Positions 1-10,584 of a stretch of DNA of 64,000 nt are shown one piece after another. Origin of the DNA: Bacteroidales bacterium UBA1187. GTDB taxonomy: Bacteria; Bacteroidota; Bacteroidia; Bacteroidales; Paludibacteraceae. The DNA lies in NCBI GenBank assembly GCA_002309835.1, contig DBYL01000031.1, forward strand, positions 1,104 through 65,103, in the 5' to 3' direction. A program made the position numbers and the translations under genes. The notes under the pieces are model-generated. The model did no database searches. It was given only the letters and a program-made list of their open reading frames with translations, and was not told the origin of the DNA. Position 1 is the first letter of the stretch. Every line of letters starts with the position of its first letter.

Positions 1-24
1 GTGAAAGGGTGAAGGGGTGAGAGG
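1..24. repeat. Short 8-bp tandem repeat at the window edge
   Basis: Three degenerate 8-bp units (GTGAAAGG, GTGAAGGG, GTGAGAGG) run from base 1, followed by a decayed fourth. The array may continue to the left of the window. It is non-coding and is one of several short-unit repeat families seen in this window. Confidence 0.5.
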
Positions 25-59
25 TTAGGGGTTATGAAAAATCTTAAAAATCGTGCATT

Positions 60-93
60 TTGTAAAGTCGATTTTACAACACTCCTTAGAGTG
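60..93. other. Two adjacent small stem-loops upstream of the giant gene
   Basis: TTGTAAA (60-66) is perfectly complementary to TTTACAA (73-79), and CACTC (80-84) to GAGTG (89-93) with a CTTA loop. They lie about 40 bp before the promoter of the giant gene and could terminate a gene to the left of the window. There is no strong T-run directly after them, so the role is open. Confidence 0.3.
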
Positions 94-131
94 GTGCTTA
101 ATAATCGTACACTTTTTAATAATAAATGCTA

Positions 132-162
132 TTGTAGGGTTGCGAAAAAGGCAGTAATTTTG
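132..162 (+). promoter_or_regulatory. Bacteroidetes-type promoter for the giant surface protein
   Basis: TTG at 132-134 and TAATTTTG at 155-162 are separated by exactly 20 nt, matching the Bacteroidetes housekeeping sigma pattern (TTTG-like box, then TAnnTTTG). Transcription should start near 169, giving an untranslated leader of about 90 nt before the ATG at 259. Confidence 0.65.
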
Positions 163-258
163 CACTCGATAAAAAATGGCCCTATTTTGAGGGTAAAAAC
201 GTAAAGATTTTAATAGAAATCTTAAAAATAGTAAATAATTTTAACGTAATACACAAAG

Positions 259-3200
259 ATGAAGAAATTTTTACTGAGTATTTTGGTGATGCTGACGGCT
301 GTGACAGCTTATGCGGCAACCACTTATCAAGTACCCAACGCCAATTTTGAGGATTGGTCGGCTGCAACTTTTGACGGCGAGCCCCAGCCTCAGAGCTGGC
401 ATGCTTCGAACGTGGAGCAAGTAGGTATGCAGTTTAACTTCGCCCACAAGGAGACCGGTCGTAGCGGTTACTGTATGATGGTACAGGACCAATCGGTGGG
501 TGCCATGGGTATTTCTGAGACGAGTCCGGGATATTTCGCTCTCGGTAAACCGTGGGCATATCTGCCGGGTATCACTTCTATTAACAAGGCTACCGCCGGT
601 ACCTCCGGAGGTATACAATGGACTACCCGTCCGGATACGATGTCCGTATGGATCAAGCGTACGGGTGATAATACAGATAAGGAGGATTTCTATCTGTTGT
701 TATACTCCTGGACCGGTACGGCGAAGAGTAACAAGTATAAAGGTAAAGACGGTACATGTACGAGTCACGAAGAGACGAATGAGGAGAGTGATATTCGTAT
801 TGCGCTGAACCATAACGAATGTGGTACGACGCAGAAAGCTACGCAGATCGCTGAAGGTATGTGGCGCGAGCGTAAGACGTACGGCAACTGGACGAATATC
901 CGCGTACCTATCTATTATCTGAACGATCAGGTGCCGCAGATGTTGAATATCATCTTCTCGGCTTCCAACTATCCTAACTATCGTGCTAACAGCGGTCTAT
1001 ACACCGGTAACTCACTGTATGTAGATGACGTAGAGATGATCTACGCCTCTACTATCGACGCGCTCTACGTAGGCGGTAAGGAGTGGAAGGGATTTGACCC
1101 GAAAAGCAAGGAGGTACAGGTTTATTCGTTAGGAGAGACGGCAACAGCAATCCCGGAGATCGTGGCGAAACGCGGTGTAGGAACGCTGACCAACGCCTCC
1201 GGCGAGAGCGCTTCGTTCCTCGGTCGTACGCTGTCGGGTAGCGAGATCACGATTACGAAAGGTGACCTGGAGAAGACCCCGACGACCATCACCGTAAAAT
1301 CGGAGGACGGCAAGAGCACAACGACCTATAAGATCCAATTCCAGAAAGCAGCGAGCAGCAATGCGAAGTTGGCAGGGTTGGAGTATACTTTAGACGGCGT
1401 GACGACGGCGCTGAGCAATTTCAACCCGTCGAACCTCTCGTATACCGTAGAGCTGCCGTACGGTACCAAGAGTGTGCCGACGGTATCGTGCACTTACGCT
1501 GAGGACGGTCAGACCTCCGCGATCACGCAACCGGCGTCCACGACGGGCAAGGCTACTATCGTAGTAACGGCTGCTAACGGCCAGGCAAAACAGACGTATA
1601 CAATCCAGTTCAGCATCGGTCTGCTCAAGGATAACACGCTGAAGGATATTCTCGTAAACGACAAGTCTGTTCCGGGTTTCTCTCCGAACCAGACGGTATA
1701 TAAGGTTTCGCTGCCGACAACGACTACATCGATGCCGACGGTGAAGGCTGTATCGGCTTATGCCGACGGCGAGCAGACGATCACCTACACCGCTCCGTCC
1801 ACGTTTGACGGTGGTACGTATCAGATCAGCGTGACTACGCCGGGTAACAGCACTCCGAAAGTATATAAGTTGAACTTCAAAGTAGAGGCTTCTTCGTATG
1901 CTTATCTGAATGACCTGCAGGTAGTAGGCGACCAGGTGGAGTTTGTGAACCCCGCTAAGCCGGGTGACGCGACAGCGCTGAACTTCACGCCGGATAACAC
2001 GACGTACTACATCAACCTGAAAATGGGTACGAAGACGATGCCGAATATCCTTTGGACGCCGGGTGATGAGTTCCAGACGATCACGAAGGATGAAGGTGGC
2101 TTGGACGGAACGACGCGTATCAACGTAGTAGCCGGGAACAAGGCAGACCAGACGGTATATAAACTCGTGTTTGCTACGGCTAAATCCGAGATCTCGACGC
2201 TGGCAGGCATCAATATTGACGGTAAGCCGTTAGCAGGCTTCGCCTCCGATATAACGAGTTATACCTATCAATTACCGGTAGGTACGACTAAGCTGCCGGA
2301 GATCGAGGCTATTAAAGGCGACGAGTACCAAGACGTGACGGTAACTACCGGTGGCGTAAGCGGAAAGACGCGCATCACCGTAGTAGCCGGTAATGGCAAC
2401 ACGACGAACTACTATATTACCTTCTCCGTAGAGACCTTTACGGACAACACTCTGGCCGCTCTGAGCGTAGCAGGTAACGACCTGCAGAACGCGAACGGCG
2501 AGACCGTAGTTTTCGATCCGGAGGTGAACGAATACTGGGTGAACCTGCCGAAGGGAACGACTGTCCTGCCGGAGGTAAGTTACACGCTGCAGAACGCAGA
2601 GTTCCAGAGCGCCAGCGAACGTACGATCAGCGGCTTGAACGGCGACTATAAGATTACGGTTCGTCCGCGCAGCGGCGCGAGTCGTACGTATATCATCCAC
2701 TTCTCCGTAGCCACTTCATCGAACACGAAGCTGGATATGATCTACCTGGACGGAACTCCGCTGCCAGGTTTCGATCCGGACGTATTAGCATACGATACAA
2801 CTCTGGCAGAGGGTGTTAGTACGATTCCTGCTGTGACCTTCAAGAAAGCAGAGGACACGCAGCGCGTACTGAGTGTGCTGGAGAACAAGGTGCAGACGAT
2901 CACCGTGACTGCACAGAGCGGTGCTACGCGTACCTATACCGTGACATTCACCGTACAGGTTTCGCAGAACGCACAGCTGGAGATGATCTACTTGGATAGC
3001 GTTGAGTTAGCCGGTTTCCGCAAGGACTCGACAGAGTACCTCGTGAAATTGGAAGGCGACCGCTGCCCGGCCATCACAGTAGATAAGGCTCCGGGTCAGC
3101 AGGTGACGATCACGGCTCCGTTTGCAGCCGGTAAGGCTACTATCCAAGTGCAGCCGGAGGAAGGTGCAGCGCAGACATATACGATTGAATTCGAGGCTGT

Positions 3201-6200
3201 AGCTGCGGCTACTGCTCGATTGAAGAACATCCTCGTAGGCGGCACGCAGATCGCGGGTTGGGATCCGACCACGATGCATTACGCCGTAGGCTATGAGAAC
3301 GAGTTGCCGGAGGTAACATTTGAGAAGGAGTACGACGAGCAGAGCGTGAAACTGCTGTGGAAGGGCGATGTGGCTTATCTGCACGTAGCGGATACGCTGG
3401 GTAACAAGGCAGTGTATGACATCACCTTCACCCGCACGACTTCGTCGAACAACTCGCTGCTCGGCATCTATGCGAACGGAAGTCTCATTGATGAGTTCGC
3501 AACCGACAAGTTGAGTTATGACTTTGAGCTTGCAGCCGGTAGCAGTTATCCGGAGATTAGCTACAAAGTAGCCGAGAACGCACAGGTAGTTTTCTTCGGT
3601 CAGCTCGCAGACGGCAAGTGGGGCATCACGGTAATTGCAGAGGGTGGTCAGAAAGCAACCTACACGGTTCAGTACACTATACTGCCGTACGCCGACGCTA
3701 CACTGAAAGACCTGAAACTGAATGGCACGCAGATTAGCGGTTTTGCTCCGGCAACCACCACATACAACCAGACGATTGACGAAGGTGCGGCACTGCCGAA
3801 GGTAACGGTGGAGACCCGTCCGGGGCAGCGCGTACTGCTTTACGACAAGGACGACAGTCACCAAGAGGTAGTCGTTTACGCAGAGAGCGGCGCGACCAAC
3901 ACCTATAAAATAAATTACACGCGCGAAGAGAGTTCGAACGCTAACTTACGAGACATCCTTATTGATGGCGTAAGTCTCGCAGGCTTCGATTCGACTATAG
4001 TGGATTATACGGACTCGCTCGCATGGCGTACGAAGGTAGTTCCGAATGTATTCCCGATCGGCGATAATGAAAACCAGACTATTACTACGACTTTCAGTCG
4101 TCCTAACGGCGTGACGAAGATCCTCGTTAAGGCACAGGACGGCACGACGAAGGAATATCGCATCGCGTTCCCGGTTAAAAAATCGAGCAACACGAAGTTA
4201 GGCGACCTCTATCTGGACGGCGATGACGGCGAGATCAAGTCGTTCAAGCCCGACCAGACGGACTACGAGGTAACCTTGTCTTACGAGGCAACGACTTGCC
4301 CGAAGATGGTATTCGAGAAAGATGAGGACGAGCAACGTATTGACGTCATCTCCCGTCCGATCGGCGAGACGAGCCAGATCATCGTGACGGCTGAGAACGG
4401 CGATACGCGTACCTATAATATCCACTTCAAGCGCGGAATATTGAAGACCGCGAATAGACTCACGTCTTTGATTTTGCATATCAATGATAATGAGGATTTT
4501 GAGCAGGAATTAAATCTCAAAGACAAGACCAAACGTGATTTCGATGTTACGCTTCCTTATGGTGCGCGTAAACTGGTTGTTGAATACGAGAAATCGTATC
4601 CGGAGCAGACCGTATTTATCCAGCCGGGAGGCGTAAACGCTCCAACAATCATCACCGTAAAGGCCAACAACGACACCATCGCAGATGAGGTATATACCAT
4701 CAATCCTATCAAGACTACTCAGAACCCGGCTATATTGAATAGCATCAAGGTAGACGGTGTAGCTGTAGATGGTTTTGACCCGAACCGCTTTACGTATATT
4801 GTTAATCGGTCCACTAAATCGTATCCGAAAATTGAGTACACCAAGAACCAAGGAGTAGAGACGGAACCGGTATCCTCAATGTATAAATGGGAATGCGAGG
4901 TGGCTAAAGATGGAGCTACTAATAAATATGTGCTCTTCTTCCACTATACCAACGAAATTATTCCTAATGCACATTTTACTAGTTGGGAGAAAGCCGTATA
5001 TAATGACGGCGACAAACCAACCGGTTGGCAAGTCCCGGCAGATTTCTTCGAGAAAGTATGTGTAATCTCCTGTTCCAAGACCGGCGCTGAAGTTGTAAAG
5101 AATTCTGATACAAGAGTAGGACTAGAAACTACTTATTGGTCTGCAGCCGGTGGCGCTCTACCTGCTATTATCACGTTGGGTAAATTGTCCGGTGCTATGG
5201 CAGTAGATAATAAAACTCACTATGAGTTCTATGATTATATTGATTTCCATAATACTCCAGACCTCATTCGCTTCAATTACTACTATAAGAAAAAGAAAGA
5301 TAATGGTGGCTTATTCGCATTCCGATTCAAAGATGCTAATAATACAGAGTATAATTTCGATACCATTGTACCTCAAAATAGTGCATATGTAACTGCAACA
5401 AAGAAACTTGTATTGGATGGCAAGCCTCTTATCGGCATGAATATCGCCGTGGATGCCACAAATGCCTCCTCAGGTGCATCTTCCAGTGCGGCTTTATATG
5501 TGGATTGGTTTGAGTTTTGTTACAACTCGAAACCGAAAGCGCTCAAGATAAATGGCAAGAGTGCTACTCTGAGTGGTAAGAAATTTACGGTAACTTTGGA
5601 TGACTCTGAGGATGTAAACCGTCCATCGTATGAGTTCAACGGTGAGGTAAGTGATCAGGCTCAGTTGCTGAACTGGGTAGATCCTGTTGTAGAAGGTGAT
5701 TATAGCGTTCGTCGCGCAACCTTCACCAACTACGCTGAGGATGGTAGTACAACGGATGGAACGGGCTACAGCATTGAAATCAAACGTCCGTTGGATACGA
5801 AGAACCAATTGGCGAACCTGCTGTTGGATACGAACGCTATAACAGGTTGGTCGCCTACGAAGAAAGATTATACTATTCCTTTGGAGGCTACGCGTCGCGG
5901 TTTACCGAGCATCCAGCCGGTACCGGGTAGCTCGCTGCAGAAGGTAGTAACCGCATTCAGCGAGGCTGACTCGACGATGACGATTACTGTAACGCCGGAG
6001 AAGGGTGATTCGACCGTATACAAGGTGAAGTTCACGACCGTCGTTAGCAACGATACAACGCTGGCGAACATCACAGCAACAGGCGTAAGCTTTGACCCGG
6101 ATACCAAGGAGTACGAGATCGAGGCTGCTGAGATGCCGATCATCACCTTTGAGAAGAAATCCGACCTGCAGGTAGTAACGCTCAATAACGGCGTGATTAC

Positions 6201-9200
6201 CGTAACGGCAGAGGACGGCGTTTCGACCGGCACCTATACCATCGTTCGCAAAGACACGACGGCTGCTGTATCGGGTGTGATTACTGAGTTCAGTCTTGGT
6301 AAGAACGTGATCAGCGACCTCGGTGGTACTACGATGAGCAAGGAAGCTGCTAAGCCGACGGAGTATATATCCTTCATCCGCAAGCAGGCTACCGATACCG
6401 TGGTATTCGTACAAGCACCGGATAAGATGACCTGGACCGTACCAACGAAGGGTGGCTACTCATGGACCTATCCGACCGACTTGTCTGCTAATGCAGACCT
6501 CGCAGCGCTGCTTATCAATGGCGATACAATCGAGGGCTTCACCACAGGTGATGTAAACTTTGAGATTATCACAAATGAGACGAAGGCGCTTGATGCTATT
6601 GTAGCAGAGGAAGCACAGAAGATTGCTTCTTCGTTCAATGAGGCAGACACAACGATGACGATTACCGTAACGGCAGAAGACGGAACGACCAATAAGACAT
6701 ATACCGTGAAATTCATCCGTCCGGTAAGCGATCTGACAGAGTTAGCCGGCATTATGCTGGACAGCGTGATGATCGACGGCTTCCGTCCGGATTCGTTCAC
6801 ATACGTAGTGACATTGCCTGTTCCTGCTGTGAAGAAAGAGCAGCCGAAGATGCCGAGCGTGACCTACGTAGCCGGTCATGAAGGTCAGCAGATCCCAGTA
6901 AAACCGGGCGTATTGAACGGTGATCCGACGGAGTTTGAAGTGTATGCGGAGAACGGCGCCGGTCCTTCATACTACAGCCTCACGATCAATGCGGAGAAGA
7001 GCCACTGCTCCGACCTGACGGGTATCACCGTGAACGGAGAGGCACTGGATCACTTCGAGTCCGGTCGTCACTTCTACTCCGTTTCGCTGAATACGGAGGA
7101 TATCAACCTCGACTACACGGCGGATGATCGCTTCTTGAAAGTGGATACGATTATTGAGGTTGTCAAAGCGCATCATGAGTATCATTATACGCTCCGTGTA
7201 ACAGCAGAGGACGGTTCGACTTCGGACTACCTCATCGAGATCTACGTAGAGAATCAGTCGACCGATGCACAGTTGGCGAACATCACCTTGGACGGTCTGA
7301 ATTTCGTTGACTTCCGTCGTGATATCAACCCGGATGTGATTGCCTTCGATGGCGGTAATAATACGTATGATTTCAACCTGCCTTCGGGTACGACCGTACT
7401 GCCGGAGGTAAGCGGTAAGCTGAAGATGGACGGTCAATCGGTAGAGATTGAGCAGTTCAAAGATTCGGTTCTGCTGACCGTGACGGCTGCAGATGGATCT
7501 ACGAAGAACGTATATCACCTCAACTTCCACGTGCCATTGTCCACGAATGCGAACCTCTCGATGATCTTCCTCAACGGAGACTCGTTACCCAACTTCGACC
7601 CGAACTATTACTTCTATCAGATTGACCTGCCTGTAGGTACGCATGATCTGCCGGAGGTAGTAGGTCAGAAAGATGAGGCGGGACAGACAATTCTGCCGGT
7701 TGAGATTGATAACGACAAGCTGCAGGCTACGATCAAGGTACAGGCCGAAGACCCGACGACACGACTGAACACGTATGTCGTAGTATTCCACTTCAGACAA
7801 TCCGACGCGGATACACTGAACGTGATTTACGAGAACGGTGACACACTCGCCGGATTTGAGCCGCACACCTTCTATTATACTAACTCGCTGCCGGTAGGTA
7901 CGACAGCCTTCCCGAGCCTCGATTACGAGGTGGCCGACGAGTGGCAAACCGTGAAGTTGGATACCGTTGAGGCGACCGCTTCGACGCTGATCCGTCAGAT
8001 CATGGTTATCTCTGAGAGCGGAAAGAAGAATACCTATACGGTATCGTATAACATCCTCAAATCGGATGTAGATACGCTGCAGATGATCTTCGTGGATCAG
8101 AAGCAGTTACCGGGCTTCCAGGCTACGAAGGAAGAGTACTACTATCAGTTGACGTCTGCTGAGGCTGCTGCGCTGAACGGTCAGTTGCCGGTAGTAGAGT
8201 ACAACAGCGGCGATGAGTATCAGACGGTACTTGTATCGCAGGCATTGGATTCGCTCAGCGGTAAGTCGCTCGGCTATAAGTCGCTCGTGACGGTAACGGC
8301 AGCCACCGGTAAATCGCGTACATACACGATCCACTATCCGGTAGAGCTCTCGTCTGAGGCTACGCTTAACATGATCTTGCTGGCCGGTAAGCCGCTGGCT
8401 AACTACGATGCTGAGCGCTCGAGCTACAAGGTGGACATCGCACTGGAGGCTTCTGTACCGGTTGTATCCGTGCTCAAGAAAGAGGATGCACAGACGTATG
8501 AGATCCGCGTAGACGGCGATACCGTACGCATCGATGTATGGGCAGAGGATATGACACCGAACAGCTATGTACTGACCTTCGACCGCGTTAAATCGGACAA
8601 CGCGCTGCTGAGCAATATTATCCTGACGGATGCGGCCGGCAAGCAGCTGCCTTATGAGCTGTTCGACTTCAGCGCTCATCAGAACGATTACGACATCGTA
8701 CTGCCGTACAATCCGGAGGCTACGGAACTCGTGCTGCCGAATATCAAGACTGTTTTGGCTGACTCGCTGCAAGTACTCTCGATCGATACAATCCCGGATG
8801 AGAAGGGCGTAGAGACGAAGGTGATCATCCGCGTTACGGCGCCGGACGGCGAGAACGAGAACAGCTATATCCTGACGTTCTTCCTGACGCGTAACAACGA
8901 CGCTTCGCTGGTAGAGATCCTGCTCGGCGGTACGGCTCTCGAGGGCTTCGATGCTGAGTTGACGAACTACACCTACAGCCATCCGTTCGGTTCGGACAGC
9001 ACTGCCTTCTTCACACTGGATCAGGTAGAGGCGATCACCAACGACCCGAAGGCTACGGCAAGTATCGCTATGGCTGAGGACGGAACGATCACCATTGAGG
9101 TAGTGGCTCAGAACGAGGAGACGAAGATCAGTTACACCATCGTTCAGGAGATCGGTAAGGATAGAGACAACCTGCTGAAGATGATCACCATCAACGGCGA

Positions 9201-9756
9201 TAGTCTGCGTGGCTTCGACGCTAACGTGACCTTCTATACCTACCTGCTGCGCAGTGGTACAAGTACGATCCCGGAGATCGAGGGTATCCCGAACTCGGAT
9301 AACGCAATGGTGGAGATCACCAAGAAGTCGGTTAACGATACCACGATCCTCTACTGTACGGCTCAGGATGGTTCGGAGCGCGCATATAAAGTGCTCTTCA
9401 AAGAGTCGGATATCAACGATGCTTTGGCTCCGACGGCTAATGACGTATTCATCCGTCGCGTACAGGGTGCTATGCAGCTGTTCGTAGCGACCATCCGTAA
9501 GGATGTCACCTTCGTACTGCATGACCAGAACGGTCGCTTGCTCTACTTTGAGAAAGTACCGGATGCAGACCCGAACGACGTAGTAGTAGATCGTATCGTT
9601 GATCAGGCCGGAAAGGAGCAGGATGTACTGCTGAACGTAACCGACATGAACTCCGGATTAGTCGTAGATATTCTCCCGCACCAGATTTACTTCTACTCGT
9701 TTGTAGAGGCAGGCGCGAAGATTATCAAGTCCGGTAAGTTGATGGCAATCGAATAA
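259..9756 (+). CDS. Giant secreted multi-domain protein with about 28 cadherin-like beta-sandwich repeats
   Basis: This 3165-residue protein (roughly 340 kDa) starts with a signal peptide (MKKFLLSILVMLTAVTAYAA). Residues about 22-262 resemble the PCMD (putative carbohydrate metabolism) jelly-roll domain, ending in the typical SLYVDDVEMIY. About 15 repeats of 80-100 residues follow, each with a pattern like LDGxxLxGFxP, Y.V.LP.GT and TAxxGxxxTYTIxF, which fits the bacterial cadherin-like beta-sandwich family (Pfam PF12733). A second PCMD-like domain sits at about 1565-1756, and about 13 more repeats follow. The last 85 residues (HDQNGRLLYFEK ... IYFYSFVEAG ... IIKSGKLMAIE) look like a type IX secretion C-terminal sorting domain. 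Inference: an exported surface or extracellular adhesin or glycan-binding protein. The substrate is unknown. The region coding the central PCMD-like domain is visibly richer in A+T than the repeats around it. Confidence 0.85.
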   Translation: MKKFLLSILVMLTAVTAYAATTYQVPNANFEDWSAATFDGEPQPQSWHASNVEQVGMQFNFAHKETGRSGYCMMVQDQSVGAMGISETSPGYFALGKPWAYLPGITSINKATAGTSGGIQWTTRPDTMSVWIKRTGDNTDKEDFYLLLYSWTGTAKSNKYKGKDGTCTSHEETNEESDIRIALNHNECGTTQKATQIAEGMWRERKTYGNWTNIRVPIYYLNDQVPQMLNIIFSASNYPNYRANSGLYTGNSLYVDDVEMIYASTIDALYVGGKEWKGFDPKSKEVQVYSLGETATAIPEIVAKRGVGTLTNASGESASFLGRTLSGSEITITKGDLEKTPTTITVKSEDGKSTTTYKIQFQKAASSNAKLAGLEYTLDGVTTALSNFNPSNLSYTVELPYGTKSVPTVSCTYAEDGQTSAITQPASTTGKATIVVTAANGQAKQTYTIQFSIGLLKDNTLKDILVNDKSVPGFSPNQTVYKVSLPTTTTSMPTVKAVSAYADGEQTITYTAPSTFDGGTYQISVTTPGNSTPKVYKLNFKVEASSYAYLNDLQVVGDQVEFVNPAKPGDATALNFTPDNTTYYINLKMGTKTMPNILWTPGDEFQTITKDEGGLDGTTRINVVAGNKADQTVYKLVFATAKSEISTLAGINIDGKPLAGFASDITSYTYQLPVGTTKLPEIEAIKGDEYQDVTVTTGGVSGKTRITVVAGNGNTTNYYITFSVETFTDNTLAALSVAGNDLQNANGETVVFDPEVNEYWVNLPKGTTVLPEVSYTLQNAEFQSASERTISGLNGDYKITVRPRSGASRTYIIHFSVATSSNTKLDMIYLDGTPLPGFDPDVLAYDTTLAEGVSTIPAVTFKKAEDTQRVLSVLENKVQTITVTAQSGATRTYTVTFTVQVSQNAQLEMIYLDSVELAGFRKDSTEYLVKLEGDRCPAITVDKAPGQQVTITAPFAAGKATIQVQPEEGAAQTYTIEFEAVAAATARLKNILVGGTQIAGWDPTTMHYAVGYENELPEVTFEKEYDEQSVKLLWKGDVAYLHVADTLGNKAVYDITFTRTTSSNNSLLGIYANGSLIDEFATDKLSYDFELAAGSSYPEISYKVAENAQVVFFGQLADGKWGITVIAEGGQKATYTVQYTILPYADATLKDLKLNGTQISGFAPATTTYNQTIDEGAALPKVTVETRPGQRVLLYDKDDSHQEVVVYAESGATNTYKINYTREESSNANLRDILIDGVSLAGFDSTIVDYTDSLAWRTKVVPNVFPIGDNENQTITTTFSRPNGVTKILVKAQDGTTKEYRIAFPVKKSSNTKLGDLYLDGDDGEIKSFKPDQTDYEVTLSYEATTCPKMVFEKDEDEQRIDVISRPIGETSQIIVTAENGDTRTYNIHFKRGILKTANRLTSLILHINDNEDFEQELNLKDKTKRDFDVTLPYGARKLVVEYEKSYPEQTVFIQPGGVNAPTIITVKANNDTIADEVYTINPIKTTQNPAILNSIKVDGVAVDGFDPNRFTYIVNRSTKSYPKIEYTKNQGVETEPVSSMYKWECEVAKDGATNKYVLFFHYTNEIIPNAHFTSWEKAVYNDGDKPTGWQVPADFFEKVCVISCSKTGAEVVKNSDTRVGLETTYWSAAGGALPAIITLGKLSGAMAVDNKTHYEFYDYIDFHNTPDLIRFNYYYKKKKDNGGLFAFRFKDANNTEYNFDTIVPQNSAYVTATKKLVLDGKPLIGMNIAVDATNASSGASSSAALYVDWFEFCYNSKPKALKINGKSATLSGKKFTVTLDDSEDVNRPSYEFNGEVSDQAQLLNWVDPVVEGDYSVRRATFTNYAEDGSTTDGTGYSIEIKRPLDTKNQLANLLLDTNAITGWSPTKKDYTIPLEATRRGLPSIQPVPGSSLQKVVTAFSEADSTMTITVTPEKGDSTVYKVKFTTVVSNDTTLANITATGVSFDPDTKEYEIEAAEMPIITFEKKSDLQVVTLNNGVITVTAEDGVSTGTYTIVRKDTTAAVSGVITEFSLGKNVISDLGGTTMSKEAAKPTEYISFIRKQATDTVVFVQAPDKMTWTVPTKGGYSWTYPTDLSANADLAALLINGDTIEGFTTGDVNFEIITNETKALDAIVAEEAQKIASSFNEADTTMTITVTAEDGTTNKTYTVKFIRPVSDLTELAGIMLDSVMIDGFRPDSFTYVVTLPVPAVKKEQPKMPSVTYVAGHEGQQIPVKPGVLNGDPTEFEVYAENGAGPSYYSLTINAEKSHCSDLTGITVNGEALDHFESGRHFYSVSLNTEDINLDYTADDRFLKVDTIIEVVKAHHEYHYTLRVTAEDGSTSDYLIEIYVENQSTDAQLANITLDGLNFVDFRRDINPDVIAFDGGNNTYDFNLPSGTTVLPEVSGKLKMDGQSVEIEQFKDSVLLTVTAADGSTKNVYHLNFHVPLSTNANLSMIFLNGDSLPNFDPNYYFYQIDLPVGTHDLPEVVGQKDEAGQTILPVEIDNDKLQATIKVQAEDPTTRLNTYVVVFHFRQSDADTLNVIYENGDTLAGFEPHTFYYTNSLPVGTTAFPSLDYEVADEWQTVKLDTVEATASTLIRQIMVISESGKKNTYTVSYNILKSDVDTLQMIFVDQKQLPGFQATKEEYYYQLTSAEAAALNGQLPVVEYNSGDEYQTVLVSQALDSLSGKSLGYKSLVTVTAATGKSRTYTIHYPVELSSEATLNMILLAGKPLANYDAERSSYKVDIALEASVPVVSVLKKEDAQTYEIRVDGDTVRIDVWAEDMTPNSYVLTFDRVKSDNALLSNIILTDAAGKQLPYELFDFSAHQNDYDIVLPYNPEATELVLPNIKTVLADSLQVLSIDTIPDEKGVETKVIIRVTAPDGENENSYILTFFLTRNNDASLVEILLGGTALEGFDAELTNYTYSHPFGSDSTAFFTLDQVEAITNDPKATASIAMAEDGTITIEVVAQNEETKISYTIVQEIGKDRDNLLKMITINGDSLRGFDANVTFYTYLLRSGTSTIPEIEGIPNSDNAMVEITKKSVNDTTILYCTAQDGSERAYKVLFKESDINDALAPTANDVFIRRVQGAMQLFVATIRKDVTFVLHDQNGRLLYFEKVPDADPNDVVVDRIVDQAGKEQDVLLNVTDMNSGLVVDILPHQIYFYSFVEAGAKIIKSGKLMAIE

Positions 9757-9761
9757 GCGCG

Positions 9762-10535
9762 ATGACAGTACCATCTCATATCGAATTGGAGAAGATCATG
9801 CGACTGGTGAGGTCGGTGGTCTTCCCCTCTTATTATCCCAACCGCGAGTCTTCGGAACAGATCCTGAGAGGATTGCTCTATTCGCAATTGTCCACCGTGA
9901 TGTGCACGCAAGACAAGGCGGTTTCGGGAGAGGAAATAGCCCGCGTAGCGGATGATTTCGTGGCATACTTGCCGGAGTTGAAGCGACTGCTGCTGACGGA
10001 TGTTCAGGCGGCGCTGCATAACGATCCGGCAGTGAAAGATGCGGCGGAGGTAATCCTATGCTATCCGTTCGTCACGGCGATGCTCCATCATCGCACGGCG
10101 CATCGTTTGCTGCAGCTCGGTGTACCTTTGCTGCCACGCATGCTGAGCGAAATGGCGCACAGCGAGACAGGCATCGATATTCACCCGGCGGCAACGATAG
10201 GCGAGTATTTCTGTATAGACCACGGAACAGGAGTGGTCATCGGCGAGACCGCCATCATCGGTAACCACGTAATGCTCTATCAGGGCGTGACGCTCGGCGC
10301 ACGCAACTTCACGTACGATGAACAAGGTCGTCCGATAGACCTGCCTCGTCACCCGATATTAGAAGATCACGTAACGGTATATTCCAATACGTCTATCCTC
10401 GGCCGCGTGACGATAGGGCACGACACCATCGTCGGCGGTAACGTGTGGCTGACGCATGACGTCCCGCCTAATTCGCGTATTTTGCAGCAGAAAGCGATAC
10501 AGTCTCCGTGCTTCTCGGACGGCGAGGGAATTTGA
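9762..10535 (+). CDS. cysE: Serine O-acetyltransferase
   Basis: The enzyme transfers acetyl from acetyl-CoA to L-serine, the first step of cysteine synthesis in the cytoplasm. The 257-residue protein has the helical N-terminal domain (about 1-135) and then a left-handed beta-helix of hexapeptide repeats (about 138-245). GIDIHPAA (D139, H141) and DHGTGVVIGE (D153, H154) match the catalytic Asp/His region of the family. Length is normal. It starts 5 bp after the giant gene, so it may be read from the same transcript, although the two have no obvious shared function. A strong hairpin terminator begins at its stop codon. Confidence 0.9.
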   Translation: MTVPSHIELEKIMRLVRSVVFPSYYPNRESSEQILRGLLYSQLSTVMCTQDKAVSGEEIARVADDFVAYLPELKRLLLTDVQAALHNDPAVKDAAEVILCYPFVTAMLHHRTAHRLLQLGVPLLPRMLSEMAHSETGIDIHPAATIGEYFCIDHGTGVVIGETAIIGNHVMLYQGVTLGARNFTYDEQGRPIDLPRHPILEDHVTVYSNTSILGRVTIGHDTIVGGNVWLTHDVPPNSRILQQKAIQSPCFSDGEGI

Positions 10536-10572
10536 AAAAAATGACATGCGCGCTTGCGTATGTCATTTTTTT
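10535..10572 (+). terminator. Rho-independent terminator after cysE
   Basis: The arms 10535-10551 and 10556-10572 form a 17-bp stem with a single G-T pair and a GCTT loop. The stem begins with seven A and ends with seven T, so it would also end transcription coming from the other strand. The stop codon of cysE is part of the left arm. Confidence 0.85.
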
Positions 10573-10584
10573 GTAGTACCTTTG
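10554..10584 (+). promoter_or_regulatory. Promoter for the GT4-flippase-sulfatase operon, overlapping the terminator
   Basis: TTG at 10554-10556 and TACCTTTG at 10577-10584 are 20 nt apart. The upstream box lies in the loop and start of the right arm of the preceding terminator hairpin, so terminator and promoter share bases. The start codon lies 21 bp beyond the -7 box. Confidence 0.7.

Noticed and set aside
8107..9522. Long open frame on the minus strand inside the giant gene (471 codons), with similar ones at 3007-3864 and 6967-7530
   Set aside because: They are antisense to the repeat protein, share no recognisable family, and are explained by the codon bias of the sense gene, which keeps the opposite frame free of stops.
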